In this document: in pieces, positions 48,462 to 56,718 of the stretch
Layout: each line of letters begins with the position of its first letter
Numbering within the stretch: position 1 is the stretch's first letter
Origin: CAZGSN01 sp964371655
GTDB lineage: Bacteria > Desulfobacterota > Binatia > HRBIN30
Assembly: GCA_964371655.1 (NCBI GenBank)
Contig: CAYJOD010000002.1
Location: 1 to 64,000, forward strand
Length of the DNA: 64,000 nt
Direction of reading: 5' to 3'
Program-made: the position numbers and the translations under genes
Notes under the pieces: model-generated
What the model was told of the DNA's origin: nothing
Database searches by the model: none
The model's input: only the letters and a program-made list of their open reading frames with translations

Positions 48462-51356
48462 TCACACCCGCTCAACCTCCACCGGTGCGCCGCGCGGGGC
48501 GTGGCCGGGGGAGCTGTAGAACATGCGGTAGTGGATCTGGCCGTAGCCGCCGGCGAGATGGATTGCTTTCCACGGTGCTTCGACCGGTTCTTGCTGGCCC
48601 TTCCAGTCCTTGAACATGTACGGCTCCCAGGCGTGGTAGATGATCACTTCACCGGGCTGCACGCTCGGTGACACCTTGGCCATGGCTTCGAAGGCTCCGG
48701 CGTCGTTGCGGACACGCACCATTTCGCCGTCGTGGACATCGCGCGGCGCGCAGTCCGACGGGCTCAGAAAGCAGACGGGCTGGCCGCGCTGCAGCCGCAG
48801 CATCAAGCGATGATCGCGCCAGATCGCGTGGATGCTCCAGCGCGTGTGGCCGCCGTTGACGCGCAGGGGGAACTTGCTGCGCGCCGCCGGAGTATCCTTG
48901 TGGACCGGCAAGCTCTCGCCCGCTTCGAGGTACCATTCGTGGTCGAGATAGAACTGCTGGCGACCGGTAAGCGTCGGCCACGGCACTTTGTCGCGGATGA
49001 ACCACTGGTGCGGCCAGTGCGTGTCCTTCGGATCGTAGTCGCTGCAGGTTTGGTAGATCGGCGATGGACGCGCGGTCCCGGTGATGCGGACGGCACCGAG
49101 GCGCAATGACTCCGCGCCGCTAATGCCGCCGACGCTCGGGCTGTTGGTCATGATGTCGTCGATCAGCTTAATGGGATCGGCCGCGTCGTGCGGATTGAAG
49201 CGCCCGTTGGTGGTGTACACCTCGTAGGCCTTGGTCAGGTCGAGAGGCACGTCGTTGAATCCACGCACGGTGGTGATGTTGCGTTCGCGGGCGCGCGCGG
49301 CGACGCGCTCGGTGAGCCGTCCGAACATTTCCCAGTGCGCCTTCGACTCGCCCAGCGGCTGTACAGCTTGATCCGACAGGATGATGTAGGGCACGTAGCT
49401 CTGCGCGTACTTGATGCCGTGCTGCTCGTAGTAGCCGGCGGCCGGCAGGACGTAGTCTGCGTACATCGACGTCGTGCTCATGCGGAAGTTCACGGAGACG
49501 ATGAGGTCGAGCTTCTTGAACAGATGCTTCTTGGCGTACTGCGGCGCCGGCCAGCGTCGCAATGGATTCGAGCCGGTGAAGATCAGTGCGCGCGGGCGAC
49601 GATCCGGACGCGGATGAATCTTCGTCCAGCCGCGCTCGATCGACAGGCGCATGTATTCGTCCATGCCGCGGGGCAGGTCCTGATCGAGGAGGTCCGGCCG
49701 CGACCACAGCTCGCGGTAACCGCCGTGCACGTACAAGAAAGGCATGAGCGGTGTGTTCGGCGCCCTCTCGCTGTGCTTGGTGTAAAACTCCTCGTAGTCC
49801 CGCGGCAGCAAACCGCGGATGGCGCTGGGAATGATCCGCAGCATTTCCATCGTGCTGAACTTCGAGCCGGCCATTTTGTCGAGACCGTCCAGGCCCCACC
49901 ACGCGGCGACGCGCATGCCGGAGCCCGGCTTACCCTGATTGCCGGTGAGCGCCATGAGCAGAATCATGGTGCGCTGGAAGAGGTCGCTGTGATGATGTTT
50001 GCACGCGCCCCACGAGGCAAAGATCATCGCGTTGGGAGCGGCAGCCAGCTCCTTGGCAAAGCGGCGGATGAGGGCAGGGGATAGGCCGGTGATCTTCGCC
50101 GCCTTCTCGGGTGTGTAGTCGGCGAGCTGAGCGCGCAGGCGCTCGAAGACAGGTTGCACGGTGACCGATTTCCCGTCCGCCAGCTTTACCGTAAAACGTC
50201 CCGTGAGTGCAGGCTTGAGGGCGCCGAGCGCGATCGAGCGCCCGCCGTCACCGTCACAGCCTGGCACCGCGGCCGGCTTGCCCGTGGCTTCGTCCCAGAA
50301 ATAGAAGAGGTTGTCGGCGCCGCCGGCTTGGAGATCCGACTGCCGCAGAAATCGACGGTTGTCGTCGCGAACCAAGATCGGGAGGTCGGTCTGCTCGCGA
50401 ATGTAGTCGGGCTTGTGCAGTCCCTCGCTGATGAGCACCTGCGCTACCGAGAGCCCGAAGGCGGCGTCGGTCTCCGCCTTGAGGTTGATCCACATGTCGG
50501 CGTGAATGGCGCTGGCGCTGTAGTCGGGCGCGATCACCACCACCTTGGCGCCGCGGTAACGCGCTTCGTACATGAAGTGGGCTTCGGGAATGCGCGTGTA
50601 AACCGGGTTGCCGATCCAGACGACGATGAAGTCGGAGCGGAACCAGTCGTCGGCGGTGCCTTCGCAGTTGTACATACCCCAGGTCTGCACGCAGCCCATC
50701 GGCATGTCGCCGACGCCCGACCAGGAATCGAGCACGGTGGCGCCGACGGCATCGGTGAAGCGCATCTCGCCGGCGGTCTCCGGGCCGTAGCCGGCGTTGG
50801 TGGTGCCGTGGTCGTGGACGATCGACTCGGTGCCCTCGGCAACGGCGGCGTCGATGAGCTTGTCGGCGATCTCGTCGAACGCCTGCTCCCACGAGATCCG
50901 CTGCCACTTGCCTTCGCCGCGCTCGCCGGCACGCTTGAGCGGGTATTGCAGCCGCGATTGCGAGATCTGCAGGTCGCTGTAGCACGCACCCTTCTGACAG
51001 CCGCGCGGGTTCATGTCGGGCACGTCCGTACGCGGGCGGTCGTAGATGGCGTTCTGCTCTTCCTTCCAGACGATGCCGTCCTTGACGAAGACGTTCCACG
51101 AACAAGCAGCGATACAATTGGCGCGCGTATGGGTGCCTTTGGCGACTTTATCCCAGACCCACTTCTGCCGATAAACATCCTCCCAGGTGCGGTACTCGGC
51201 TACCGAAAGCGGCCTCTGCGGCATCGCTCCGAGTCCAGCCGCTGGGGTTCCTGTCGAAACCGGAATTTCCTCGGCCTGTAGGTAGCGCAGGCCGAGGACC
51301 AGTGATGTGGCGCTGGCGCCGGCGCTGATCAGGAACTTGCGTCGAGAGATACTCAT
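48462..51356 (-). CDS. Catalytic (alpha) subunit of a type II DMSO-reductase-family molybdoenzyme
   Basis: The 964-residue protein opens with a Tat signal (MSISRRKFLISAGASATSL). Residues 70-110 carry ANCIAACSWNVFVKDGIVWK and later CQKGACYSDLQ, the [4Fe-4S] region of the type II DMSO reductase group. WSGVGDMPMGCVQTWG includes the likely molybdenum-ligand Asp. The sequence is closest in style to ethylbenzene dehydrogenase and steroid C25 dehydrogenase, which hydroxylate unactivated C-H bonds with water. AAGGAG precedes the ATG. A MaoC hydratase ends 4 bases upstream of this start. The beta subunit is 6.4 kb away and no heme gamma subunit or chaperone is present. Confidence 0.92.
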   Translation of the reverse strand: MSISRRKFLISAGASATSLVLGLRYLQAEEIPVSTGTPAAGLGAMPQRPLSVAEYRTWEDVYRQKWVWDKVAKGTHTRANCIAACSWNVFVKDGIVWKEEQNAIYDRPRTDVPDMNPRGCQKGACYSDLQISQSRLQYPLKRAGERGEGKWQRISWEQAFDEIADKLIDAAVAEGTESIVHDHGTTNAGYGPETAGEMRFTDAVGATVLDSWSGVGDMPMGCVQTWGMYNCEGTADDWFRSDFIVVWIGNPVYTRIPEAHFMYEARYRGAKVVVIAPDYSASAIHADMWINLKAETDAAFGLSVAQVLISEGLHKPDYIREQTDLPILVRDDNRRFLRQSDLQAGGADNLFYFWDEATGKPAAVPGCDGDGGRSIALGALKPALTGRFTVKLADGKSVTVQPVFERLRAQLADYTPEKAAKITGLSPALIRRFAKELAAAPNAMIFASWGACKHHHSDLFQRTMILLMALTGNQGKPGSGMRVAAWWGLDGLDKMAGSKFSTMEMLRIIPSAIRGLLPRDYEEFYTKHSERAPNTPLMPFLYVHGGYRELWSRPDLLDQDLPRGMDEYMRLSIERGWTKIHPRPDRRPRALIFTGSNPLRRWPAPQYAKKHLFKKLDLIVSVNFRMSTTSMYADYVLPAAGYYEQHGIKYAQSYVPYIILSDQAVQPLGESKAHWEMFGRLTERVAARARERNITTVRGFNDVPLDLTKAYEVYTTNGRFNPHDAADPIKLIDDIMTNSPSVGGISGAESLRLGAVRITGTARPSPIYQTCSDYDPKDTHWPHQWFIRDKVPWPTLTGRQQFYLDHEWYLEAGESLPVHKDTPAARSKFPLRVNGGHTRWSIHAIWRDHRLMLRLQRGQPVCFLSPSDCAPRDVHDGEMVRVRNDAGAFEAMAKVSPSVQPGEVIIYHAWEPYMFKDWKGQQEPVEAPWKAIHLAGGYGQIHYRMFYSSPGHAPRGAPVEVERV

Positions 51357-51360
51357 CAAC

Positions 51361-51822
51361 TCACTCCTTCGGAAAAAATCGACTGATCGTATCGGCAACA
51401 CATCCGGGCCGGTCGCTGCCCTCGATCTCGACGGTAACGCGGATGGTGGCCTGCACGCCGCCCTTCACCGTCTCGACATTGACCAGCTCGCCCCCGCCGC
51501 GAACGCGCGCGCCGACGCGCACCGCCGCAGGGAAACGCACCTTGTCGACGCCATAGTTCACGCCCATGCGGATGCCGCGCACTTCGACGATCTGCGGCAG
51601 AAACAGGTTCACCAGGGCCAAGGTCAGATAGCCGTGCGCGATGCAGGCACCGAACGGGCCGTCTTTGGCGCGCACCGGATCAACATGGATCCACTGATAA
51701 TCGCCGGTGGCGTCGGCGAATTGGTTGATGCGATCCTGCGTGATCTCCAGCCACTCGCTGTAGCCAAGGTGCCGGCCGACGGCGCCCACGAGGTCTGCCG
51801 GTGTCTCGAAGATGGTTGCCAT
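51361..51822 (-). CDS. MaoC-like hotdog hydratase
   Basis: The 153-residue protein has the (R)-specific enoyl-CoA hydratase pattern: ITQDRINQFADATGDYQWIH with the catalytic Asp and His, then CIAHGYLTLALVNLF and MGVNYGVDKVRFPAAVR. It adds water across a 2-enoyl-CoA. GGGAGA lies 6 bases before ATG at 51822. It ends 4 bases before the molybdoenzyme start, so the two are co-transcribed and probably act on the same substrate. Confidence 0.92.
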   Translation of the reverse strand: MATIFETPADLVGAVGRHLGYSEWLEITQDRINQFADATGDYQWIHVDPVRAKDGPFGACIAHGYLTLALVNLFLPQIVEVRGIRMGVNYGVDKVRFPAAVRVGARVRGGGELVNVETVKGGVQATIRVTVEIEGSDRPGCVADTISRFFPKE

Positions 51823-51857
51823 CACTGATCTCCCTCTCGGCAATTACACAAATCGAA

Positions 51858-51965
51858 GGGACAGAGGGGCAAAGGGTTCAGGGGCAAAGGGAAGATAGAT
51901 CATCGGTGTATCTTCATCCCCCTGCCCCTCTGTCCCTCTGTCCCTGCCCGGATCACTCGCGAAGC
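51858..51965. repeat. Palindromic repeat, family F copy 1
   Basis: GGGACAGAGGGGCAAAGGGT on the left is complementary to CCCTGCCCCTCTGTCCCTCT on the right, around GATAGATCATCGGTGTATCT. The same layout, with the flank GCGAAGCGAGCT, recurs at 58474-58600. Confidence 0.65.
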
Positions 51966-51970
51966 GAGCT

Positions 51971-52161
51971 ATTGAGCGTTGCATAAGTAATAGAAAGACA
52001 AACGCGGAACGGACGAAGAGGACCAACCACAGAGGCACAGAGGACACCAAGAAAGAACCCGAAGAAATGGGGGTCAACAACTGTGCTTGAACACCCAGCC
52101 GCTTCTCTGTGGCCTCTGTGTCTCTGTGGTTCATTTTCTATTTCTCTTGCAATAGTCAGTA
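51971..52161. repeat. Terminal-inverted-repeat element, family C copy 3
   Basis: The ends ATTGAGCGTTGCATAAG and CTCTTGCAATAGTCAGTAAG match the other two family C copies. Here the hairpin arms are CACAGAGGCACAGAGGACAC and GGCCTCTGTGTCTCTGTGGT, not the CAGATGAC arms, so the ends are conserved and the core replaced. It ends 9 bases before the SDR stop. Confidence 0.6.
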
Positions 52162-52170
52162 AGTTCCACA

Positions 52171-52956
52171 TCACGGATGCTGGCTGCTGACCGAGACCAC
52201 CTCGCCGGTCATGTAGGTCGAGTAATCGCTGGCGAGAAAGACGATGACGTTGGCGACCTCCCACGTCTCGGCGGCGCGGCCGAGGGCCTCGCGCGCGGTG
52301 AGCTCCTCGAGCAAGCCCGGGGGTGTCACCTTGGCAAGGAACTCGTGCATGGCGAGGCTCGGGGCCACGGCGTTGACGCGCACGTTCGCCGCGGCGGCTT
52401 CCATCGCGGCACAGCGCGTCAGCGCCATGACGCCGGCCTTAGCCGCGGCGTAATGCGCCTGCCCAACCTGGGCACGCCAGCCGAGCACCGAAGCATTGTT
52501 GACGATGACGCCGCTGCGCCGCGGCAGCATGTGACGCAGCGCCGCGCGGGTCATGCGGAAGGTGCCGTTCAGAGTGACGTCGAGCACGGTGCTCCATTGA
52601 TCGTCGGTCATGTCGACGAGAGGCGCGAAGCCACCGAGGCCGGCGTTGTTGATGAGCACGTCGATGCGACCCATCTCCGCAACCGCCGCATCGACGAGAG
52701 CCTGCACGTCGGCCTCGCGCGTCACATTGCAGAGACGCGTCGCCACTGGGGTCGCCGGCGCGATGGCGGTGAGACGGCTGGCCGCTTCGGCAAGTCGGCG
52801 CTCGTGGATGTCGCTGATCATCACCGTGGCGCCTTCCTCGATGCAGCGCTTCGCCGTCGCGAAGCCGATGCCAGTGCCGGCGGCGGCGGTGATGAGCACG
52901 GTCTTGCCCGCAAGCATGCTGTGTGCGGCTGGATAGGGAGGGCTCGTCGTCGGCAT
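52171..52956 (-). CDS. Short-chain dehydrogenase/reductase in the acyl-CoA operon
   Basis: The 261-residue SDR shows VLITAAAGTGIGFATAKRCI (variant TGxxxGxG), LINNAGLGGFAPL, Ser in VNNASVLGWRAQVG and YAAAK as YxxxK. The N-terminus PTTSPPYPAAHSMLAGKTV is short and Pro-rich. Similar SDRs occur in actinobacterial cholesterol side-chain and ring clusters. It starts 6 bases after the acyl-CoA dehydrogenase stop, so it is the last gene of a four-gene unit. It likely oxidises a hydroxyacyl-CoA or steroid alcohol. Confidence 0.9.
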   Translation of the reverse strand: MPTTSPPYPAAHSMLAGKTVLITAAAGTGIGFATAKRCIEEGATVMISDIHERRLAEAASRLTAIAPATPVATRLCNVTREADVQALVDAAVAEMGRIDVLINNAGLGGFAPLVDMTDDQWSTVLDVTLNGTFRMTRAALRHMLPRRSGVIVNNASVLGWRAQVGQAHYAAAKAGVMALTRCAAMEAAAANVRVNAVAPSLAMHEFLAKVTPPGLLEELTAREALGRAAETWEVANVIVFLASDYSTYMTGEVVSVSSQHP

Positions 52957-52962
52957 GATGTC

Positions 52963-54156
52963 TTACCTTCCCTGCGCCGGGCGCGGCTCGCGCGGCAGGC
53001 CGAGGGCGCGTTCGGCGATGATGTTGCGTTGGATCTGATTGGTGCCGGCATAGATCGTGTCGGAGCGGGTGAACAGAAACAGCCGCTGCAGCCGCGTCAG
53101 GGTGTACGGTGCCTCCGCCGCAATCTCACTGTCGGCGCCGAGGACGTCCATGGCGAGCTTGCCGAGGGCGCGATGCCAGGTGGCCCAGTAAAGCTTGGTG
53201 ATCGAAGCGGCGCGGCTGAGCTCGGTGCCGTCGTTGCCGCTCAAGGTACGCAGGGCGTTGAAGCGCATGATGCGCAGGCCGATCCACGCATCGGCGAGGC
53301 GTTGGCGCATGACCGGATCGGAGCCGACGCCGCTGGCCTGAGCGCGCTCGAAGACTTCCTGCAGCTCGTTTTGGAAGTTGAGCTGCTGCCCCAAGGTGGA
53401 GGCGCCGCGCTCGAAGGCGAGTGTGCCCATGGCCACCGCCCAGCCGCCGTTGACCGCGCCGACGACGTTCTCCGCCGCCGTGCGTGCGTTATCGAAGAAG
53501 ACCTCGCAGAACTCCGCATCGCCGGTCATCTGCTGGATCGGGCGAATCTCGATGCCGGGTTGGCGCATGGGAACGAGAAGGTATGAGATGCCTTTGTGGC
53601 TCGCGGCGGTAGGATCGGTGCGACACAAGACAAAGCACCACTCGGACCACTGCGCTCCCGAGGTCCAGATCTTTTGTCCATCGATCACCCACTCGTCGCC
53701 CTCGCGCCGCGCCTTGGTCTGCACGTTGGCGAGGTCAGACCCGGCGTTGGGTTCGGAGTACCCTTGGCACCAAAGCTCCTCGCCTTTCACGATCGGTGGC
53801 AGGAAGCGACGCTTCTGCGCCTCGCTGCCGAAGGCAATGATGGTCGGGCCGAGAAGACCTTCGCCGATGTGACCGAGACGACCCGGTCCCTGCGCGCGCG
53901 CGTACTCCTCGAAGAAGATGACCTGCTGCATGAGCGAGAGGTCGCGGCCCCCGTGCTCCTTCGGCCAGCCGACGCAGTTCCATCCTGCGGCGCCGAGCTT
54001 GCGCTCCCAAGCGCGGCGCTCCTCGATCAACACGTGCTCGTCGCCGGGTCCGCCACGGCCGCGCAAGGAGGCGAACTCGCCGGTGAGATTATCGGTAAGC
54101 CATTGTGCGACCTCGGAGCGAAATTCTTCGTCGTCGGCGCTGAAGCGTAGGTCCAT
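52963..54156 (-). CDS. Acyl-CoA dehydrogenase with helix-G catalytic Glu
   Basis: The 397-residue ACAD has VGWPKEHGGRDLSLM, GYSEPNAGSDLANVQTKAR, IDGQKIWTSGAQWSEW and TDIYAGTNQIQRNIIA-type end (TIYAGTNQIQRN). The YEGT Glu is Ala, but TLAFERGAS on helix G supplies a Glu in the isovaleryl-CoA-dehydrogenase position. It matches the larger FadE-type subunits found in sterol catabolism. The ATG overlaps the CoA-transferase TGA by one base, so translation is coupled. Confidence 0.93.
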   Translation of the reverse strand: MDLRFSADDEEFRSEVAQWLTDNLTGEFASLRGRGGPGDEHVLIEERRAWERKLGAAGWNCVGWPKEHGGRDLSLMQQVIFFEEYARAQGPGRLGHIGEGLLGPTIIAFGSEAQKRRFLPPIVKGEELWCQGYSEPNAGSDLANVQTKARREGDEWVIDGQKIWTSGAQWSEWCFVLCRTDPTAASHKGISYLLVPMRQPGIEIRPIQQMTGDAEFCEVFFDNARTAAENVVGAVNGGWAVAMGTLAFERGASTLGQQLNFQNELQEVFERAQASGVGSDPVMRQRLADAWIGLRIMRFNALRTLSGNDGTELSRAASITKLYWATWHRALGKLAMDVLGADSEIAAEAPYTLTRLQRLFLFTRSDTIYAGTNQIQRNIIAERALGLPREPRPAQGR

Positions 54157-56708
54157 CAGTGACTCCCCTCGTCGGTCTCGATCGCTCCGCGTTCGATGTA
54201 GGGCCGCATCTGTGCCGGCGTCATGCCGAGCAGCTCGCCGAACACGTAGTCGTTGTCCTCGCCCACGCCGGTGCCGGCCCATGCGCTGCACCCCGGCGTG
54301 CGCGTCAGGCCGAGGGGTACGCCGTTGGCGACAGCGCTGCCCTTGCGGCGGTGGTCGATGGTCTCGAAGAAATGCCGCGACGCCAGTTGAGGGTCGTGGT
54401 GGAACTGCTCCTCGATGTTCTGTACCACGCCCGCGGCGACTCCTGCCGCTTGCAAGACGGACATCACCTCGTAGGCGTCACGTTGGCTCGTCCAGCCTTC
54501 CACCAAGGCATCGAGCTCCTCAGTGTGTGCGAGTCGTGCGCTAGAGGTGGAAAACCGCGGCTCCCTCGTCCAAGCCGGCGCGCCGACGACCTTGCAGAAG
54601 CGCTCCCATTCGACATCGTCGCCGACAGCGATCGTGCACCAGCGATCGTCACCGGTGCAGCGGTAGCAGCCATGCGGAGCCGCATGATGCGAGCGGTTGC
54701 CCCTACGCTGCGGCTCGCAATGGTTGCCGAGATACTCCATCAGGGCAGGGCCGGTGACGGCAACCGTGGCCTCGAATTGCGACAGGTTGATGTATTGGCC
54801 TTCGCCAGTTCGCGTGCGGTAGTCGAGGGCGCAGAGAACCGCGAAGAGTCCGTGCAGCGCACTCACCGCATCGGGGTAGGCGTATTGCGTCACTGTGCAG
54901 GGGCGCGCCGGAAAGCCGGAGAAGGTGCTGAGTCCCGACAAGGCCTCGATGTTAGGTCCCCAGGTTACGAAGCCGCGGCACGGTCCGCTGTCACCGTAGC
55001 CCGTAGAGCTCAGCATGATGAGGTCGGGCTTGACCTCTCGCAGCTGCGCGTATCCGAGGCCGAGCTTGTCCATGACGCCGACGCTGTAGTTCTCGACGAC
55101 GATGTCGGCGGTCGCGACTAGACTCTTCGCGAGCTCGACGGCGGCGGCTTGCGTAAGATCGAGGGCGACGCAGCGCTTGCCGGCATTCCAGTCGGTCAAC
55201 CATGGCGACAGCTGCGACTGAATGCCCATCTCCGGCGCCGACGGCGGCACGTACTGGCGGGTGACGTCGGGATGCTGCTTGGACTCCACCTTGATAACTT
55301 CGGCACCGCAGTACGCCATCATTCTCCCGATCCACGGGCCGGCCATTCCCGCGGCAAGCTCGACGACGCGCACGCCACTTAAGGCCTGCGGGGTTCGGGC
55401 GCCCGCGGTCGCAAGGGATGATCCCTCACCCCAGCCCTCTCCCGCACGTAATGCGGGAGAGGGGGTGCTTGCAGACATCCGCGCGGCGGCGCTTGCCGCG
55501 GTCGTGCATGCCACAATCATGTCCGCGCCCAGGCCAAGCTCGCCGCTGTAGATCTCTTCGTTGTGCTCGCCGAGTCGCGGCGCCGGTCGCGAGATGCGCC
55601 ACGGCGTTACCGAGTGACGGTAGGGTGCGCCCGGGTACTTCAAGGTGCCGCGTCCAGGATGTGTGACTTCGACGAAGTAATCTCTGGCGGCCAAATGCGG
55701 ATCGGCGGCGACTGCCGCGGCGCTGTTGACGGGGGTGAAGGCGATGTGGCGGCGCTGGCCTTCGCGGTAGATCTCATCGACGCTGTGCCTCGAGGTGAGC
55801 TCGGTGATGTAGAAGTCCAAGAGATCGCGGCTGGCGTAGCGATTCGAAGAGGGGCCGTCGAAGAGTGGGGCGAGAACCGCCGTGTTCCCCGTCTCTTCGC
55901 TGATCCACTGCGCCAGGGCCTTCCAGTGCAAGGGGCGGTTGACCATCAGGTAGACCAGACCGTCCTTGCAGGGATAGGCGCCGGAGGGAACCGACGCGAA
56001 TAGGCCGGTACCCATACGCTTTGGGATCATGTGGTCGTCGAGCCATTTGCCGGCGCCGCAGATATGGGTCACCGAGGCGGTTGTCTCTTCGACAGAGATG
56101 TCGACGTGCTGCCCGGCACCGCTTTGAGTCGCGTGCTGGAGAGCGATCATGCTGCTCACCGCCGCGTAGGTTGAGGCCATGGCATACGCCTGCGAAGCGG
56201 CGAGGGTCACGGGCGGGTCCTCACCGGCGCCGGTCACGTACATGGCACCGCCGAGTGCGCTGGCGACGATGTCAGCAGAGGCGAAGTGGCGTTGTGGTCC
56301 AGTCTGGCCGAAACCTGTGATCGATGTGAAGACGAGCCTGGGATTGTCTTGCTTGAGCGCGTCGTATCCCAGACCCAAGGCGGCGAGATGATCCGCGGCA
56401 AACGTCTCGACGATGATATCGGCCGTGCGCGCCAGCTGCCGGATTACGTCCTGGCCCGCGGGTCGGGTGATGTCGAGCGTGACGCCGCGCTTGCTGGTGT
56501 TCATGTAGAGAAAGAACAGGCTGCTGTCGGGCCCCGGCTTGTCCTCCCAAAACGGCGGCAGTTGGCGCGTTGCATCGCCGCCGGGGGGCTCGATCTTGAT
56601 GACATCGGCGCCCATGTCGGCGAGCAGCTTGCCGCAGTAGACTCCTTTCTCGTCGGCAAGCTCCAGGACTCGGCGCCCTTGGAGAGCGCAAGCTGGGGCA
56701 GCCGTCAT
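54156..56708 (-). CDS. Tandem CaiB/BaiF-type CoA-transferase fusion
   Basis: The 850-residue protein contains two complete class III CoA-transferase domains. Domain 1 (about 1-400) has GRRVLELADEKGVYCGKLLA, MGADVIKIEPPGGD and GQTGPQRHF; domain 2 (about 440-850) has VRVVELAAGMAGPWIGRMMA, CGAEVIKVESKQHPD and GYGDSGPCRGF. The catalytic Asp position holds Asp in domain 2 (YAYPDAVSALHG) but Tyr in domain 1 (ASQAYAMASTY). Class III enzymes work as interlocked dimers, so the fusion may be a one-chain dimer with one active site. The linker is encoded by a dispersed repeat. The chosen start at 56708 lies 10 bases after the upstream stop; an ATG at 56744 is the alternative. Confidence 0.9.
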   Translation of the reverse strand: MTAAPACALQGRRVLELADEKGVYCGKLLADMGADVIKIEPPGGDATRQLPPFWEDKPGPDSSLFFLYMNTSKRGVTLDITRPAGQDVIRQLARTADIIVETFAADHLAALGLGYDALKQDNPRLVFTSITGFGQTGPQRHFASADIVASALGGAMYVTGAGEDPPVTLAASQAYAMASTYAAVSSMIALQHATQSGAGQHVDISVEETTASVTHICGAGKWLDDHMIPKRMGTGLFASVPSGAYPCKDGLVYLMVNRPLHWKALAQWISEETGNTAVLAPLFDGPSSNRYASRDLLDFYITELTSRHSVDEIYREGQRRHIAFTPVNSAAAVAADPHLAARDYFVEVTHPGRGTLKYPGAPYRHSVTPWRISRPAPRLGEHNEEIYSGELGLGADMIVACTTAASAAARMSASTPSPALRAGEGWGEGSSLATAGARTPQALSGVRVVELAAGMAGPWIGRMMAYCGAEVIKVESKQHPDVTRQYVPPSAPEMGIQSQLSPWLTDWNAGKRCVALDLTQAAAVELAKSLVATADIVVENYSVGVMDKLGLGYAQLREVKPDLIMLSSTGYGDSGPCRGFVTWGPNIEALSGLSTFSGFPARPCTVTQYAYPDAVSALHGLFAVLCALDYRTRTGEGQYINLSQFEATVAVTGPALMEYLGNHCEPQRRGNRSHHAAPHGCYRCTGDDRWCTIAVGDDVEWERFCKVVGAPAWTREPRFSTSSARLAHTEELDALVEGWTSQRDAYEVMSVLQAAGVAAGVVQNIEEQFHHDPQLASRHFFETIDHRRKGSAVANGVPLGLTRTPGCSAWAGTGVGEDNDYVFGELLGMTPAQMRPYIERGAIETDEGSH
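55416..55472. repeat. Family E repeat inside the coding region, forming a protein linker
   Basis: GGGATGATCCCTCACCCCAG and CCCTCTCCCGCACGTAATGC with GGGAGAGGG match the intergenic family E hairpin. It reads in frame on the minus strand as ASTPSPALRAGEGWGEGSS, between the two transferase domains, so an intergenic repeat has been captured as a linker of about 19 residues. Confidence 0.8.
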
Positions 56709-56718
56709 CCCGTAGCCC

